Positions 25,113-37,583 of a stretch of 64,000 nucleotides of DNA are shown in pieces; positions within the stretch are counted from its first letter, which is position 1; each line of letters starts with the position of its first letter. Made by a program: the position numbers and the translations under genes. The notes beneath the pieces are model-generated. The model had not been told where the DNA came from. It saw only the letters and a list, made by a program, of their open reading frames with translations, and ran no database searches. Origin of the DNA: Rhyacichthys aspro (lineage: Eukaryota; Chordata; Actinopteri; Gobiiformes; Rhyacichthyidae); NCBI GenBank assembly GCA_036850595.1, contig CM072163.1:2451833-2515832 (forward strand), given 5' to 3'.

Positions 25113-26129
25113 TATCCACCAAAATGCATCAACTCAATCTAAAGAGTCACTTACTTTGTCTAAAATCAAGAGACAATAAACTATATCACGTCACAAAATC
25201 AGTAAAAAAAACAAAAACACATAAAAACTGAATTGCAAGTTAGAAAATACACCTTAAAGGAACATTTTACCACTATTTCCTCAATTTCTCTCGAGTTCCT
25301 CAACATATTATAACAAAAATATGATGTAAATGTCAAATATAAACCTGAATTATAGCAGAAAATAGTAGAAAAAGTTTACATTTTATACTCTATCCACATT
25401 TCATCTGTTCAAAAAAGCTCATAAATCAGAAAAAAATGAAAAGAAACAATGCTCCATGTGTTTTCAATTTGTTGCCAGAGTCTTTTTAGAGTTTTTAAAA
25501 TCCCACAACGTCTGTATTATGTTTATTGCCTGTTGTTTGGACATATGTAAAGCATCATGCAATAAAAAAGAGATGGATAATTGCCTCCATAACATTTAAA
25601 ATAATGCACATTTAATTGTAGTTTTTATGTTTCTGGTTTTCTAAAACTGTCTGGTTTTGCAGTAATGGTTCACTTAAGTTTAATTGTGGCCAGGATTTTG
25701 TAACGTTTAAAGAACATCAGTCTTTAGAGCCTTAAAAGAAGGGCCTCCTTTTATGTTGACAGGTGTGATCCTCAGATACGTTCCCCAGACTAAAAGCTTC
25801 ACACAAACAAACAAAACCGAGAGAAAACAGAGAGAATGTGACCCGAGACGTGACCCCAGTAAAATCATTACTCGTCACGTTTATCACTCGGATCCGGCTT
25901 TTAAACTCTTCGTTTTCATCACTTCACTTTTATAAAGCCGTCAATCTCTCACTGTTTGTTTCAACACAGTGTCATCGCTCGAACGCTTGTCCAAACAGGA
26001 TCAGGTTGGGTCTTAAACTTTTTCCAGATTTGGGAGAAGAACCCCAATATTTACTCATGAAAAAGTGTTATTTCTTTAAATTAAAAATGAATCCAATAGA
26101 AGCAGCTACAGTGAGACTGAACTTGGACT
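25113..26129. other. Intergenic
   Basis: No gene was recognised. The open frame 25838-26254 runs into a mobile element and is rejected as coding. Confidence 0.5.
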
Positions 26130-26542
26130 ATTCCCTGTTTATTATAGAGGATTGTAACAGACGAGAACCTCTATTCAGGAACAGAAAACCTTGGCTCGAA
26201 AAAGGAGCGCTCCCATTGGTCGACACTTGTCACATGACGTTCCAGGAAGTTTAATAGCTGCAGATAAAGTGTATTTTCAGCTGAATATGTCTTTTAACAG
26301 AGAAACAGCTGAAAAAAGAAAAGCATCAACAGAGAAAAGGGAGACAACGTAAAACACAGATAAATACTGTCAATTCAATCACGTAATGTTTAACGAGGAG
26401 GAGATAATTGTCGTCCTGACGCAGCTAAGCTAATGCTAAGCTAACGCTAAACTTCAGTTTGGCGAAATCTATTAGTATTTTGGAGGATAAATTGGTCTGG
26501 TTTTATTTTTTTTAATAAAAGAGAAGCAGGAGAGGTCCCTAA
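26130..26542 (+). mobile_element. Palindrome-CCAAT element, subfamily A
   Basis: Carries GAGAACCTCTATTCAGGAAC, the palindrome at 26204-26213 and the full middle section. AGCTAAGCTAATGCTAAGC shows a short tandem duplication of the AGCTAA motif. It ends early after GAGAGGTCCCTAAG. Confidence 0.8.
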
Positions 26543-26892
26543 GTTTAAGAAACAAATTTTACTCAGTTCATAAATGCCATAAACCTTTAAAAAGAAACAG
26601 GAAAGAGCTTCTCCTCCTGCAGGTGTTTAAAGGGAGGAATTAAAACGTAACACACAGCAAAGTCTTTGATCCGAGACTGTTCATAATCATAAACTACAAA
26701 ATCTAAAACATGTTACACATTGCACCTTTAAGTGACTCATTCACATCAAACACCAATCAGTCTCTGACCAGTTTGTGAATCAGGGAAAGGGCATTTTTGA
26801 AGGTCTTGGTATTTGCAGATTTTAAGAACTTCAAATAACTGGAAATAGAGCATATTGTGGTTGATTAAAACTTTAAAATGTTCAAAAACTAC

Positions 26893-27108
26893 CTTTATCT
26901 TTGGGTTTTACAGCTTTTCTTTTGCATATCTTCCCATCGATCACAGGAAATACTGGTTTTGACTTCTTAAAACTCTTGATCTCGGGCCTAACTCTCTCTA
27001 GTTTAACGCTGTCATGTATAAATATATAATCACGAAGGGAACGCTCCTCTAACGATGCATTTGGGCGACACCGTTGTTTAGATATTGCTTCATGGTTCGA
27101 GGGAGACG
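26893..27108 (-). other. Candidate internal exon of unknown gene
   Basis: On the minus strand an acceptor-like pyrimidine-rich CTCTTCGTCTGGTTACCACAG is followed by 216 nt with no stop in one frame, then an AAAG/GTAGTT donor at 26892-26891. The frame encodes a basic, mixed-composition peptide (for example SLEERSLRDYIFIHDSVKLE and then PVFPVIDGKICKRKAVKPK) and is not made of repeats. The wider open frame runs 26882-27142 from an ATG. I do not recognise the family. It may be chance, a retained pseudo-exon, or an exon whose partners lie outside the window. Confidence 0.3.
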
Positions 27109-27320
27109 CTGTGGTAACCAGACGAAGAGCAGTATGACCCACATTTCACCAGAGTTACGTAACACGGAAATGATTGAGAGACTGTAACTAAACACTGAAT
27201 ATGTAATTCGGTCTAACCAAAGTCACAAGCTGCAGGCAAATGTTTTATAGTGAACACAGTCTCATGATGTTACAGATGTAAAGGAGAACAGCTCATTGAC
27301 GTAATGCATCGTATTTCTCA

Positions 27321-27760
27321 CATATGTCAAACTCAAGGCCCAGGGGCAAAATGTGGCCCTTTGCAATGTTTTATTTGGTCCTCTGATACATTTTGAAGGT
27401 GATAATTTTGAGGATTTATAGTAATTAACAAAGACAAAAGACAGTAAACTAATATAAAAGTCTGTAATAGGGAAGAATGCTACTCTACAAATAGATAAAA
27501 TTGCACTTAAACAGGGGTAAACATTTTAAAATGGCCAAAACGGGGCTTAAAATGAGGCTAAAGTGGCAAAAAGTGAAGTGAATTCACAAAATGATGCGTG
27601 AAAATGACGCATAAAAGAAGAAATTAATGTTAAAATCTAATTAATGCGATGTAAAAGTGTCAAAATCTAGTCATTTATTTACCATTTTGACTATACAATA
27701 TGTTTTACAAATAAAGTTATGTTTAATAGAATAGTATTAAATCTTCTTTCAATTCAAGGG
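27321..27760 (+). mobile_element. Minisatellite-free copy of the GTGTCAAACTC element family
   Basis: It begins CATATGTCAAACTCAAGGCC..GGGGCAAAATGTGGCCCTTTGCAATGTTTTAT, nearly identical to the left end at 40684. It then continues without any 21-bp array through a body related to 590-905 on the other strand. The right boundary is not clear. Confidence 0.6.
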
Positions 27761-28829
27761 GCTGTGTTTCATGTTTTTATTTCTTTATTCTTGCACAAAA
27801 ATAAGGGACATATTTGAATTCTTGAATAGAAAAATGCTACGTGAAACTTCTGCCAAAATGTCGTTTTAATTTAGGTCATATTTGAACTAAATTTGAAACA
27901 GATGGAGAAACTCAAACACAAATCTGGCTCCAATAAAAATACTCCTCTGCTTCTGTGGATTATTCATTTGTGAACTTTGTAGATAAACTCATATTTTTGT
28001 AAACTCTGTGTTTTCCTCAACTGTCCATGTTTCACGTTGTTATAAATGATATAATATGGTAAACATTTGTGTCATTTGTTGTAGATATACAGGATTTCTT
28101 TGCTTTATCTTCATTCTTTAAACTTCCATTTGGTTTTGTTGATCAGAAATGGCTCTTTATTGACTTTTCTGGTAAAATAATGCCAAAAAATCTCAAAGTG
28201 GAGCGTAAAAAGACATTTCTGGACATAATCGAGACATGTAGACTGGGAAATTAGGAGCTTTGTCTCATTTTGGCTGGAATTTATTCAGAATATAATGTTA
28301 AATACCAGTAAAACTTATGATTTATCCTTCCCTAGAGGTTTGGAGGACTCATTTTGAGCATTTGTATCAGTGTATGTGATCAGGAACACCTTTTAACAAT
28401 AACATTTGATTAAATATCTGTGTAACCAAAGCCTAAATGACACAAAAACCCACTTAAAGACGATTTAAAGACTGATTCCTCCAATAAATGTCACTTCAGC
28501 ATTTACAGCACGCATTGTTTCAGTCTGTTTCAAAGTGGAAACGTCTGACTCATCTTTTTTTTTAAATGATTTATGCCACTTACAACCAGCTGCAACAGAA
28601 ACATGTGGCCTTTGCTGCAATTGTCTTTCCACAGAGTTCCATAAAAAGCCCTAAATGTCTCAACCTCCCTGTCGTCGTCTCCCAGTCACAGACTACAGCT
28701 AAAATAAGCCGTGTCTATTATGTCAACCGTGTTGTTAAATCTAATTCTGTGCAGCTCTATTTGCGTGGGCGGCTTGTTTTATAACCAGGAAAGTGAAAGT
28801 GGAGAAAATGGTTGTTAGCTTCTCGGGGG
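27761..28829. other. Intergenic, AT-rich
   Basis: No gene or repeat was recognised. Confidence 0.5.
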
Positions 28830-29220
28830 ATCCTTAATGACAGGCTCCACGTCCGAGGAACGCTACACGCACCAACTTCAGGCCAAATGGGCCTGGTCGG
28901 ATAAACCCGGGCTCTGCAGTAACAAGCCTTTTTTTACACGCAATTACCGGCCTGCCTTGCACTTTGCTGAGCATTACAAGAACATTTTTAGCGGCGCGCT
29001 GCTCCGAGTTAACCGGGTGCCCCTGTGTCGCTGCTCTTTCGGACTATTTTCAGGATGGAAACGGCCTTTTTTCCACATTGTGCGTGACAAACGGCCTCGC
29101 AGCGACAGGTCCGTGCGCAGAAGAGAAGCAAACGACGGGGAATATTCGACGGTCAAGCCCTGTAATGTGCTGCGGTTGGACAATCGTGTTTCCTGAGTCT
29201 TTTGTTCTGGTCAAACCGCA
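28830..29220. other. CpG-rich unassigned block
   Basis: Repeat-free and GC-richer than its surroundings, with several short overlapping open frames on both strands, the longest 28837-29196 plus (119 codons). None resembles a known protein. It includes AATTACCGGCCTGCC and GAGTTAACCGGG. It may be a regulatory element or an exon of an unrecognised gene. Confidence 0.3.
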
Positions 29221-31221
29221 GCATTTTTTTGCATCAACTAAAGTCTGCAAATAGCTGTATGTACTCCCTTGATTGGCAGTTCACTTCCTCTCGCCTCGGT
29301 TTGAGTTTCGTTGGATCGAGGCCATGAAATGTAACTGTGTGGATCAGGCCACCAGCTGCATGTCCCTGACTCAGAGCGTGTCCGTTCTCATTGTTTCAAT
29401 CAAAGTTAAAGATTGTAGCATCTGGTGATATATACTTCACTAAAGCTCTCACAAAGTTAAACTGTAAGCCCTCGGGATGTTTGATTTTTTTTATCAGCAT
29501 CAGAAATAACTGCACCAAGAGCGATAGAATAAAGAGAACAACGCGGACTGATGCAGCAGATTAATATTATAACTTTTATTTCCAAAGTAAAATAGACAAC
29601 ATCTTCTGCTGTTTAGGGATTGTGAAAATAAATGGACAGCTCTGGAGGACTCTGTTCTGAGTCCAAATAAAGTATTAGTAAAGTCAGTAAAAACACATGC
29701 TCGTGGATAAACTCCATCTTGTAAAATGAAAACGACAATAATCAAAAGCAGAGAGTGACCGTAGGCTGTTTGAGCGAAGAAACACACACTAAGAATCTGA
29801 AAAGACGTCTTAATTCTCCTTCTTAACCCCTCTCCACGTCCTGCTTGTGTTAAATTTGAAGTTATCGAGCAATTGGAGCCTAAATAATTAAAATCAACTG
29901 ATGATAAGAAGAAGATTAAGAAGAAATATAGCACAATGTTTGATTATTGCCTTTTGTGGAGCAGAAGAATGTGTGGATGCAGAGTCACACGATACTAATT
30001 CAATCTAGATCTTGTCAGGTCCTGCCTCTTCCAGCGCACAACAGTGACGTCGTAAAAGTCAGATGAAATACAACACGGCCGTTCAGACTGAAGTCGCATC
30101 GCAAAACATCAAATATGCACAATATCTGACTTGATTTGGGCCAAAAAGTCAGATTTGGGCCACATTTCCCTGCAGTCTGACTCTAGATCCTTGATCACGC
30201 AGCTCTTTGCTCCATTTTTACTTTAAAAACTTGGACACAAAGGTCAAAAATAAAACTCTAGGCTGCTCCCTGCTCCTGGTCTGAAGCCATTTGGGCGACT
30301 TTCTTCATTAAGTAATTGCACTGGTGTATTTCCCTGTGATTTCTAGCAATTTTTAGAGAGCGCTGCTTCAGTCAAAGGCACAACACAACATTTTAGTTAA
30401 TATTAGAGCTCCAGAAACTAATAAATACAGATGTTTTATGGTAAAAAAGCTGTTAATGTTCTCACTTTTAGTTTGTAGAAAGAAATGAGTCTTGAATAAA
30501 ATCATTAAAATCCATTTTACGTCATAATTACAATAAAAATCCTATTTGACATGAGGTTTTCACGTTTGATTGTTGTGGTTGAGTGGATTTAAGTCAATCT
30601 TCTGCTGATGTAAATGATAGTTAACACGTATTCTCACAATGACACAGTGTATTTGATTAGCTCTATAAATAACTGGCACACCTACTGTTGTCTGTGTCAA
30701 ACAATGGCCTGCTGTCAATAATTATCCAGATTTATTGGAACAGCTCGTCCCGTCCACACAGACTCTGACTGTTGTCTTTGTGAAAACCACAGTGAGTTCT
30801 GGGTCGGTCTCCGGTGACTCTGCACAAATCTGAGGGTTATTTTGGTTGGACGTTTGAGACGCCACAGAGGCAGCGATGGTTTGACTCTGTCTCCTAAAGC
30901 CTGACACACACACCCTTCTGTGTCCTTAAATGACCCCACGACCTAATTTAAGTCGACTCCGAACATGAACGCTCTTGTCTCGCCCGTCCACAGTAAACAC
31001 GCGACAGTCCACACATAAATATTCAACATTAAACGTGTAAATCACCGAGAAAGAGTTCAGACGCTGTATTTCAGGACGATTTATCCAATAAGTCTCCAGC
31101 TGTTTGTGTTTAGACTCCAATTTTCTATTTAATAAACTGAAGATTATACGTTTATGATATAAATGACTAAATAAGTGGAGCTGTCTAGTGTCAAGACCAA
31201 AGGAAAAGTCTATTACCTGTT
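29221..31221. other. Intergenic
   Basis: Contains several short open frames, the longest 29500-29934 minus (144 codons, hydrophobic, unrecognised). No splice context was found that supports them. Confidence 0.5.
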
Positions 31222-31532
31222 TATTTTTACTGTTTCATTTAGTTTTTCAGTTGAATTTACTAAAGTTTATTGTAACAGGAAACTTCTGTGAAAAAATGAG
31301 ACCTTAAGACGTGATCTAGTCTTTATAATTAAGGATTTTAATAGAAATTAGCAGGATTTTGTCCAATCACAGCTCACTTCAGGTAAAAAGGAGCGCTCCC
31401 ATTGGTCGACACTGATGTCAACAACGAAGGAACGAGGAAATAAACCAAGGAAATGGGTTATTCTGTTGAAAATACGTCTTATTTTACAGAGAAACAGCTC
31501 AAAAAAGATAAAATAAAGAAACGGGAGCAAGT
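31222..31532 (+). mobile_element. Palindrome-CCAAT element, subfamily B, 3' truncated
   Basis: Contains TTTTACTGTTTCATTTAG, AAGACGTGATCTAGTC, AATCACAGCTCACTTCAGG, the palindrome at 31390-31399, and CATTGGTCGACACTGATGTC, which is typical of subfamily B. It stops near AAAGAAACGGGAGC. Confidence 0.75.
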
Positions 31533-32689
31533 GGCTTTTTAGCATTTGAGCTAACAGCACCATCTACTGTAGGTATTTTCTTGTTTTCTTTTCTCTAATA
31601 ATGTTTCTGTTTTGCTGTGGACTAAATGAAAGGGACTACACACATAAACTGAGTTAAACTAGAATAAATCATTCAGCAGCTTGGGGCCTGAGGCTTGGGA
31701 AGGTTTAATTACCACAGATTACCTCCAGGTTTCAGGTAAAACTAGTGCAAGTTTTGATCTGTTTATTTTCCAGAACCTTAACCAAACTGAAAAAAGAATT
31801 AGCATTAGTGATTTATTATCATATTCCTCCATTATTAATGAGCTGGGCACTATCAGCTATAAAGTGGTAATGTATTGCCATCTTAATCTGTGGTGAGTGT
31901 CTGCTTAGAAATAATAAAAAGTGTGTTTCAACGTCTGCTCTGCATCTTTAATGTGTTTATGAACGTCAAATACCAGCCTGTTTTGACTCAGTTTCAGGAG
32001 GAGGTCTCTATTATCAAACACAGATACATTTACTGCAGCAGACATTTCTATTCCTCCTTCTTCTGCGTGTGAGTTTATAACAACACAACAGGCCTGAGTT
32101 AAACATGTTAAAGCCCTGTTTGAGCCTCACAGATCTCTGAGAGAACCCTGACGACTGGGATGTTTAAACCTCGTTCAGATGAGTTTTATCAAGACAAGAC
32201 ATCAATACAAGAGGCCCATAGCTCCTCCTTCTGGACAATTTGAATAAAATACTTCAGATTTCTTCACAAATAAGTCACTGTTGTAATTTAAAGATGACAC
32301 AGGACACTAAACCATTTGCACTGGGCTTAAATAACATAGTAAATAAAATACATAGTAAAGTTTTTAACAGTGTTTGAGTCACAAGAAAGACTTAAAGTTG
32401 AAGAAAAGGTCATTTTTAGATACGTATTATAAATTTAAAGAATATAAAGAGAGTATAGAGCAGTCTACTCAAGTAAAAAAGCAGTTAACACACTGAGATT
32501 GACTTGTTTTTCCTTCCAAAGTGCACTCTCCCAAGGATTTGTTCATGTTTGTCGCTGTAAATAAATCAAACTTGGTTGCTCTGTGAGTTTATTTGGATCA
32601 GTCAAACACTTACAAACACACAAATAAAGGCTAAGAAATAGTTGAAATTGTGAGTTAAACGATATCCTGCCCCAGTTCTGTGTCAGTGA
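31533..32689. other. Intergenic, AT-rich
   Basis: No gene was recognised. Confidence 0.5.
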
Positions 32690-33190
32690 GTGAGTCCTGC
32701 AGTGCTCTGGATGACGTTGTGGTTGTTTTGTGACCTCTTGGATGAGTCTTGGGGTAATTTTGAGGCGGGCCACTCCTGGGAAGGTCCACCATTTTGTCCA
32801 TTTGTGGATAATTGCTCTCACTGTGGTTGGATGGAGTCCCAAAGCTTCAGAAATGGCTGTAACCCTTGTTTTTCATCGAATCCGTGCATTTCTTTGGATC
32901 GTCTTGCGTTTTGAGAACTAGACAGGTTCTATTTAAGTGATTTCTTGATTCCAATTCAAGTGTTTTAATGTAATATAAACTCAGCTTTCCAAAAAGAATG
33001 TGATTGACCACAGTTAGTTCATGATTTAACAAGGGGGGCAATTAATTCTTCACACAGGGCCATATAGGTTCAGATTGCTTTTTTCCCCTTGATAAATAAA
33101 ATACTTGCCTTATATTTAAATTAGTTTGATCTGAAACATTGAAGTGTGACAAATGAGCAAAAAATAAGAAATCAGGAGTCTTCAAAGAAA
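32690..33190 (-). mobile_element. Degenerate Tc1/mariner-like relic
   Basis: On the minus strand a broken frame near 32700-32840 reads GLHPTTVRAIIHKW, then KITPRLIQEVTK. These fit the helix-turn-helix of Tc1-like transposases, where an HTH is followed by a basic linker. The part at 32930-33190, with TAACAAGGGGGGCAATTA and CACACAGGGCCAT, resembles a dispersed non-autonomous repeat common in fish. Part of the minus strand at 32790-32880 matches the plus strand at 57995-58090, so at least two copies exist in the window. No intact catalytic domain is visible. Confidence 0.55.
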
Positions 33191-33821
33191 CCGTGTCTCC
33201 GTCTGAAATAAGATCCAATATTTCCACCAATGATAGTTTATTCTCTCTGAAGTCATTGGAAAAGAATGTATGCATTTGTTAAAAAAATCCATACATTAAA
33301 TCCATAGCTTATTTGTTATTTATGGGATTTAGGATCATATTTCAGATGTTTTCAGCGGCGCTTGACGTTTAACCACAAACGGGGGTTTTTCTGATTGTGC
33401 AGTGGGATTATTCATCAGCAGTAATCCTAGTCTAGGTCTTCTTTAATCATTGGTTTAATTATTTCATTTATATAAGAGCATAAAGCCACATATTGCTAAT
33501 AACAAGTGTCTTTTGTATGGGCCACATATGAGCGAGGATCTCTGCCAATGTTAAATCAAATATCACCGCAAGGTTTTAGCAAAAAATAAATAAATAAAAA
33601 ATCCTATAGATCCAGTTCTAATGATAACAGCATGAATCATGAAAGCACTGGAAAAGAGGAACTGCCAACATATGAAAGAGGAACAGATGTGTTCAATCAT
33701 TTTTATAAAATTTACACAAATGGAACAACGACAACGTGGTTATATGGAAATATAATGATAAACCACAGATATCCACATAAACCAGTCTGTAAATAACTCC
33801 ATTCATGTGGAAATGTCACTA

Positions 33822-34328
33822 GAGTTAAAGCTCTGCTACTGGATTTTATTTTTTTGTCCCTGTCTTTGATTCCACTAAAATTGGACCAGTTTTTCCTCCA
33901 AAATACTAATCCATTTGACCAAACTGAAGTTTAGAGTTTAGCGTTAGCTTAGCTGTGACTTCAGCGTCAGGACGACAATTATCTCCTCCTCGTTAAACAT
34001 TACGTGATTGAATTGACAGTATTTATCTGTGTTTTACGTTGCCTCCCTTTTCTCTGTTGATGCTTTTCTTTTTTCAGCTGTTTCTCTGTTAAAAGACATA
34101 TTCAGCTGAAAATACACTTGATCTGCAGCTATTAAACTTCCTGGAACGTCATGTGACAAGTGTCGACCAATGGGAGCGCTCCTTTTTCTGTTCCTGAATA
34201 GAGGTTCTCATCTATTACAATCCATTACAATAAACAGTAGATGGATCATAAAGACAAATGATTGATTTTACAATAAACTATTTGGGTTTAAACCATTTTA
34301 CCAACTTTTTTTTTACACACTACACCTT
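33822..34328 (-). mobile_element. Palindrome-CCAAT element, subfamily A, near full length
   Basis: Minus-strand copy extending from TTAAAGCTCTGC through AACTGAAGTTTAGAGTTTAG and the palindrome (34173-34182) to TTTGGGTTTAAACC and an ACACTACACCTTTTA end. That end may be the true terminus of the family. Confidence 0.8.
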
Positions 34329-35456
34329 TTATTTAGTTTAATCCTCTAAACATCACCTGAATTAACACTTGAACCTAAGGTGAAGAGCTCTAACTCGTGC
34401 AGCAGTGTTTGGAAGTCTTTCTGCTGCGGAAACGCCTGGTCCATTTCCTAGAATAGATGGCATCATAAAGTAGAATTATTTGAGACTTTGAAACTCTATC
34501 TGATGACAGGAAGTCTGGACCCCAATAAATCTCTGATTGATCTTGAGCTTCCATCCAGAAAGCTACTAACAAATGCTCAGATTAGTATAAGATCTTCAGT
34601 TGCGTGTAGCTGTGGTATTAATGTATGGAAAAGGACGTCTTGCATGTCTTTAATTGTCTGTCTGAGTCTGTGGTGGATTATTTGAAACATCAGTCTCGGT
34701 GGATGGGAGCCAGATGGCAGACGCCCAACACCTTCTCCCACTGAGTTTTAACTCCAGTTACATAACACTGCTGTTTTTCCACAACAGGTCAAGTGTTGAA
34801 TTATTAGCCAGCGTTGTTTAAACCCGGCCGCTTCACTTCGAGTCACGTGACACCTTCCTCCAGCGTTTGATCCGTCGAGTCGAGGAATGCTCCGGGCTTC
34901 GCTGCCAAACTCTTCGTTTGTCTTGGATTATCAAGAAAGATGTTGGCCTTTTGACATTCACGGGATAATATTTTCATTTCTGACACAAACAAGTTTACTG
35001 CAGTCTTTACAGATCTGGCAACACTCCTCCATTATTATCTTAATCTCTAGTTACATTTAAGAACTCTGTCAATGGAGACTTTGCTCATTAACAACTATTA
35101 ACAATATATAGTATATTTGTCAATTTGAGGCAAAACTGAACCATTAATTTACCCTAAAGTTGTTCTTATTATTATCATTCAAAAAAGAGGAAAAAGCTTC
35201 TTTATTATAGGACACCAACCCTGCTCTCTGGTGCAATAGTCTGTTTAATTGCCCCATTTATACCTTGTTTCCTTTGCAAAAAAAGGCTTAATTAATAAAG
35301 CTCTGACCTAATGTGTTCAATAAATACATAAAGATATTCATACAGTTCCAATTAAAACGCCTAATGAATATTTTGTTTACTAAACCATCATGTTTTTCAC
35401 ATTACTCCTTCAGGGCTGCCGTAGGTGCTCACAGGAGGCAGAAAGGAGGGGTTTAA
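34329..35456. other. Intergenic with a small GC-rich patch
   Basis: 34790-34920 is CpG-richer and contains GAGTCACGTGACACC (an extended E-box palindrome). Otherwise unremarkable. Confidence 0.45.
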
Positions 35457-35853
35457 ACAGGGTTCTTACAGCGTTTTAAATTCCAGCACTTTTTAAAGCA
35501 CTTTCAAGGTGTGTTTTCATGTTTTTCAAGCACCTTTTAACTGCAGTAAGTTACATGTTGACATAAATGTACTGTATGTTTTTCTCATCCCATTGTAGTA
35601 TAAAAAAGACTTAAATTGTTTAAATTGTACAGACAAGGAATAGTTCACCAAAAATAAAACTTGTGTGATCAAAAAGATGTTAATTTATCTGATGAAGTGT
35701 CCCTTTTTAAGTTTGGTCCTTTTTTTTTTGAGATTTTGTTTTGATCAGAACCAAATCTTTGAGCTTTGAGCGTCTCCCAAACAAAAAAATTCTAATTTGA
35801 AATTTAAAATTCAAGCATTTTCAAGGATTTCTAGCACCCGTACGAACCCAGTG
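35457..35853. mobile_element. About 400-bp element with inverted ends (GGGTTCTTAC / GTACGAACCC)
   Basis: The left end is CAGGGTTCTTACAGCGTTTT; the right end is TCTAGCACCCGTACGAACCCAG. Reading the right end in reverse gives GGGTTCGTACGGGTGC, a near match. The inner parts (AGCACTTTTTAAAGCACTTTCAAG and CAAGCATTTTCAAGGATTTC) are also inverted relatives. This indicates a short non-autonomous DNA element. No clear target duplication was found. Confidence 0.6.
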
Positions 35854-37040
35854 TAAAGGATGGAACTGCACCACCAATTCATTTTTTTTCTCAGCATTCC
35901 TATTTAGTCTTGCAGCCTCTTTACTGAATTACAATTGGTTATTTTCCTCACATATTGTATTGTTCAATTCAGTACAATCCAACTTGTATTAATTATGGAT
36001 TGCGCTTATTTTATTCGATCTATGAGTAAAACTAACAGAGGATCTTGTCCCGAACAGCTCATTGGGACAAAAGAATAACATTTAACTATTGTGAAAAGAC
36101 AACAGTGAAAGTGATGTTTGAGTAACTAGTTTATTAAGTGTAATACAACTATGATATTATCGGCTTGTTGTCTGCTTTTTGTGAACTGGGGTAATCTGTT
36201 AAGGCTCGATTTGTGTATTTACTTTGGAGCAGAGACATCAGAGTCTTAATCAAGACTTGGACAGAGGGGTCTGTTTCGCTGTGCGTTGTGTTTTCTTGTC
36301 ATTAGGATAAACTCCAGAGCCCCCCTGTGTTTATCGTCCCAACGGGGCGTCAGATAATACGACCGCGAGGTGTTAATGCGATTACAGTCTGAGAGGACAC
36401 CCCCCTCGGTCTTGGCTTCCCCGGGACGCCTCAGAACTGTCCCAGCACCAAGAAAACTATGTGTCATCTAATACAACGTGGTCCTGCCAAAGGTTTGTGA
36501 CTGTGGAGACGAGCCCGTGGCACACAATGTGACGGCGGAGTTATTCAGGACCAGTATCAGGGTTTCAAACAAACCACAGAGTCACCTATAGTCGTAAAGT
36601 CGGGCTTGAACCGGTGCCATTTGTGATATCAACACGTGGACAAAGCGCTCCCGCAAAAATAAAACACGCCATAAATAGATAAAGGTCGTCTATGAGCTTT
36701 TTTGCCTTTGTACAATCTGCTTCACGAATAAAAACAAGCATTTATGACTATTATAAATGACCTTTTGACTTCTAACAGTAGCAATGGAGTTTGAGTCTAT
36801 TATTAATCCCACTTTGAAACAAACAGTAATATTGCAGTTATTATTGACTGAGATGCAACATTAGCATTGTTTTTTAATGCTGTAACAAACTATAAAGCTC
36901 CTATTGCAAAAAACACACATTTAATCATATAATCAGACTCAGTTTGTGCAATAGTGACACTGGGGTCTGGGGCAAACACTGTGCACCGACATAAGACGTT
37001 AAAGGGTAACATCAGCGTCAGCAGAGAACAAGACGGGCCT
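35854..37040. other. Intergenic with GC-richer patch
   Basis: 36240-36660 is GC-richer with no convincing frame. The remainder is AT-rich. Confidence 0.45.
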
Positions 37041-37583
37041 GAGCTCAAAGAATCAGTATCAGATTTGTTTTTTAGTCCCGGTCTTAGTCCTAACAGCAGC
37101 AGTAACCTTTCCTGCTTCTTTTGTTTTTAAAAAAAAGGTAAAACCAGACCAATTTTTCAACACAAAATACTAATACGTTACATTTAGGAGTTTCTTGTTG
37201 TAGACTGTAGTAATCCTGTAATTATCTCTGTCTCATTAAACACTGTGTTGAAGCATTGTCAACATTTATCCATGTTTCATTTGCTGCTGTTTCTCTATTT
37301 TTATCTTTTTTGAGCTGTTTCTCTGTAAAATAAGACGTATTTTCAACAGAATAACACATTTCCTTGGTTTATTTCCTTGTTCCTTCGTTGTTGACGTCAG
37401 TGTCGACCAATGGGAGCGCTCCTTTTTACCTGAAGTGAGCTGTGATTGGACAAAATCCTGCTGTGGACTGATCATTCTCATCTATTAAAATCCTTCATTA
37501 TAAAGACTAGATCACGTCTCAAGGTCTCGTTTTTTCACAAATGATTCCTGCTACAATAAACTTTAGGTGATTACACTGCACCT
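37041..37583 (-). mobile_element. Palindrome-CCAAT element, subfamily B, near full length
   Basis: Best subfamily B copy. It runs from TTTAGTCCCGGTCT through TTCATTTGCTGCTGTTTCTC, GTTGACGTCAGTGTCGACCA and the palindrome (37413-37422) to GATTACACTGCACCTTA. Compared with subfamily A the middle section is different. Confidence 0.8.
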
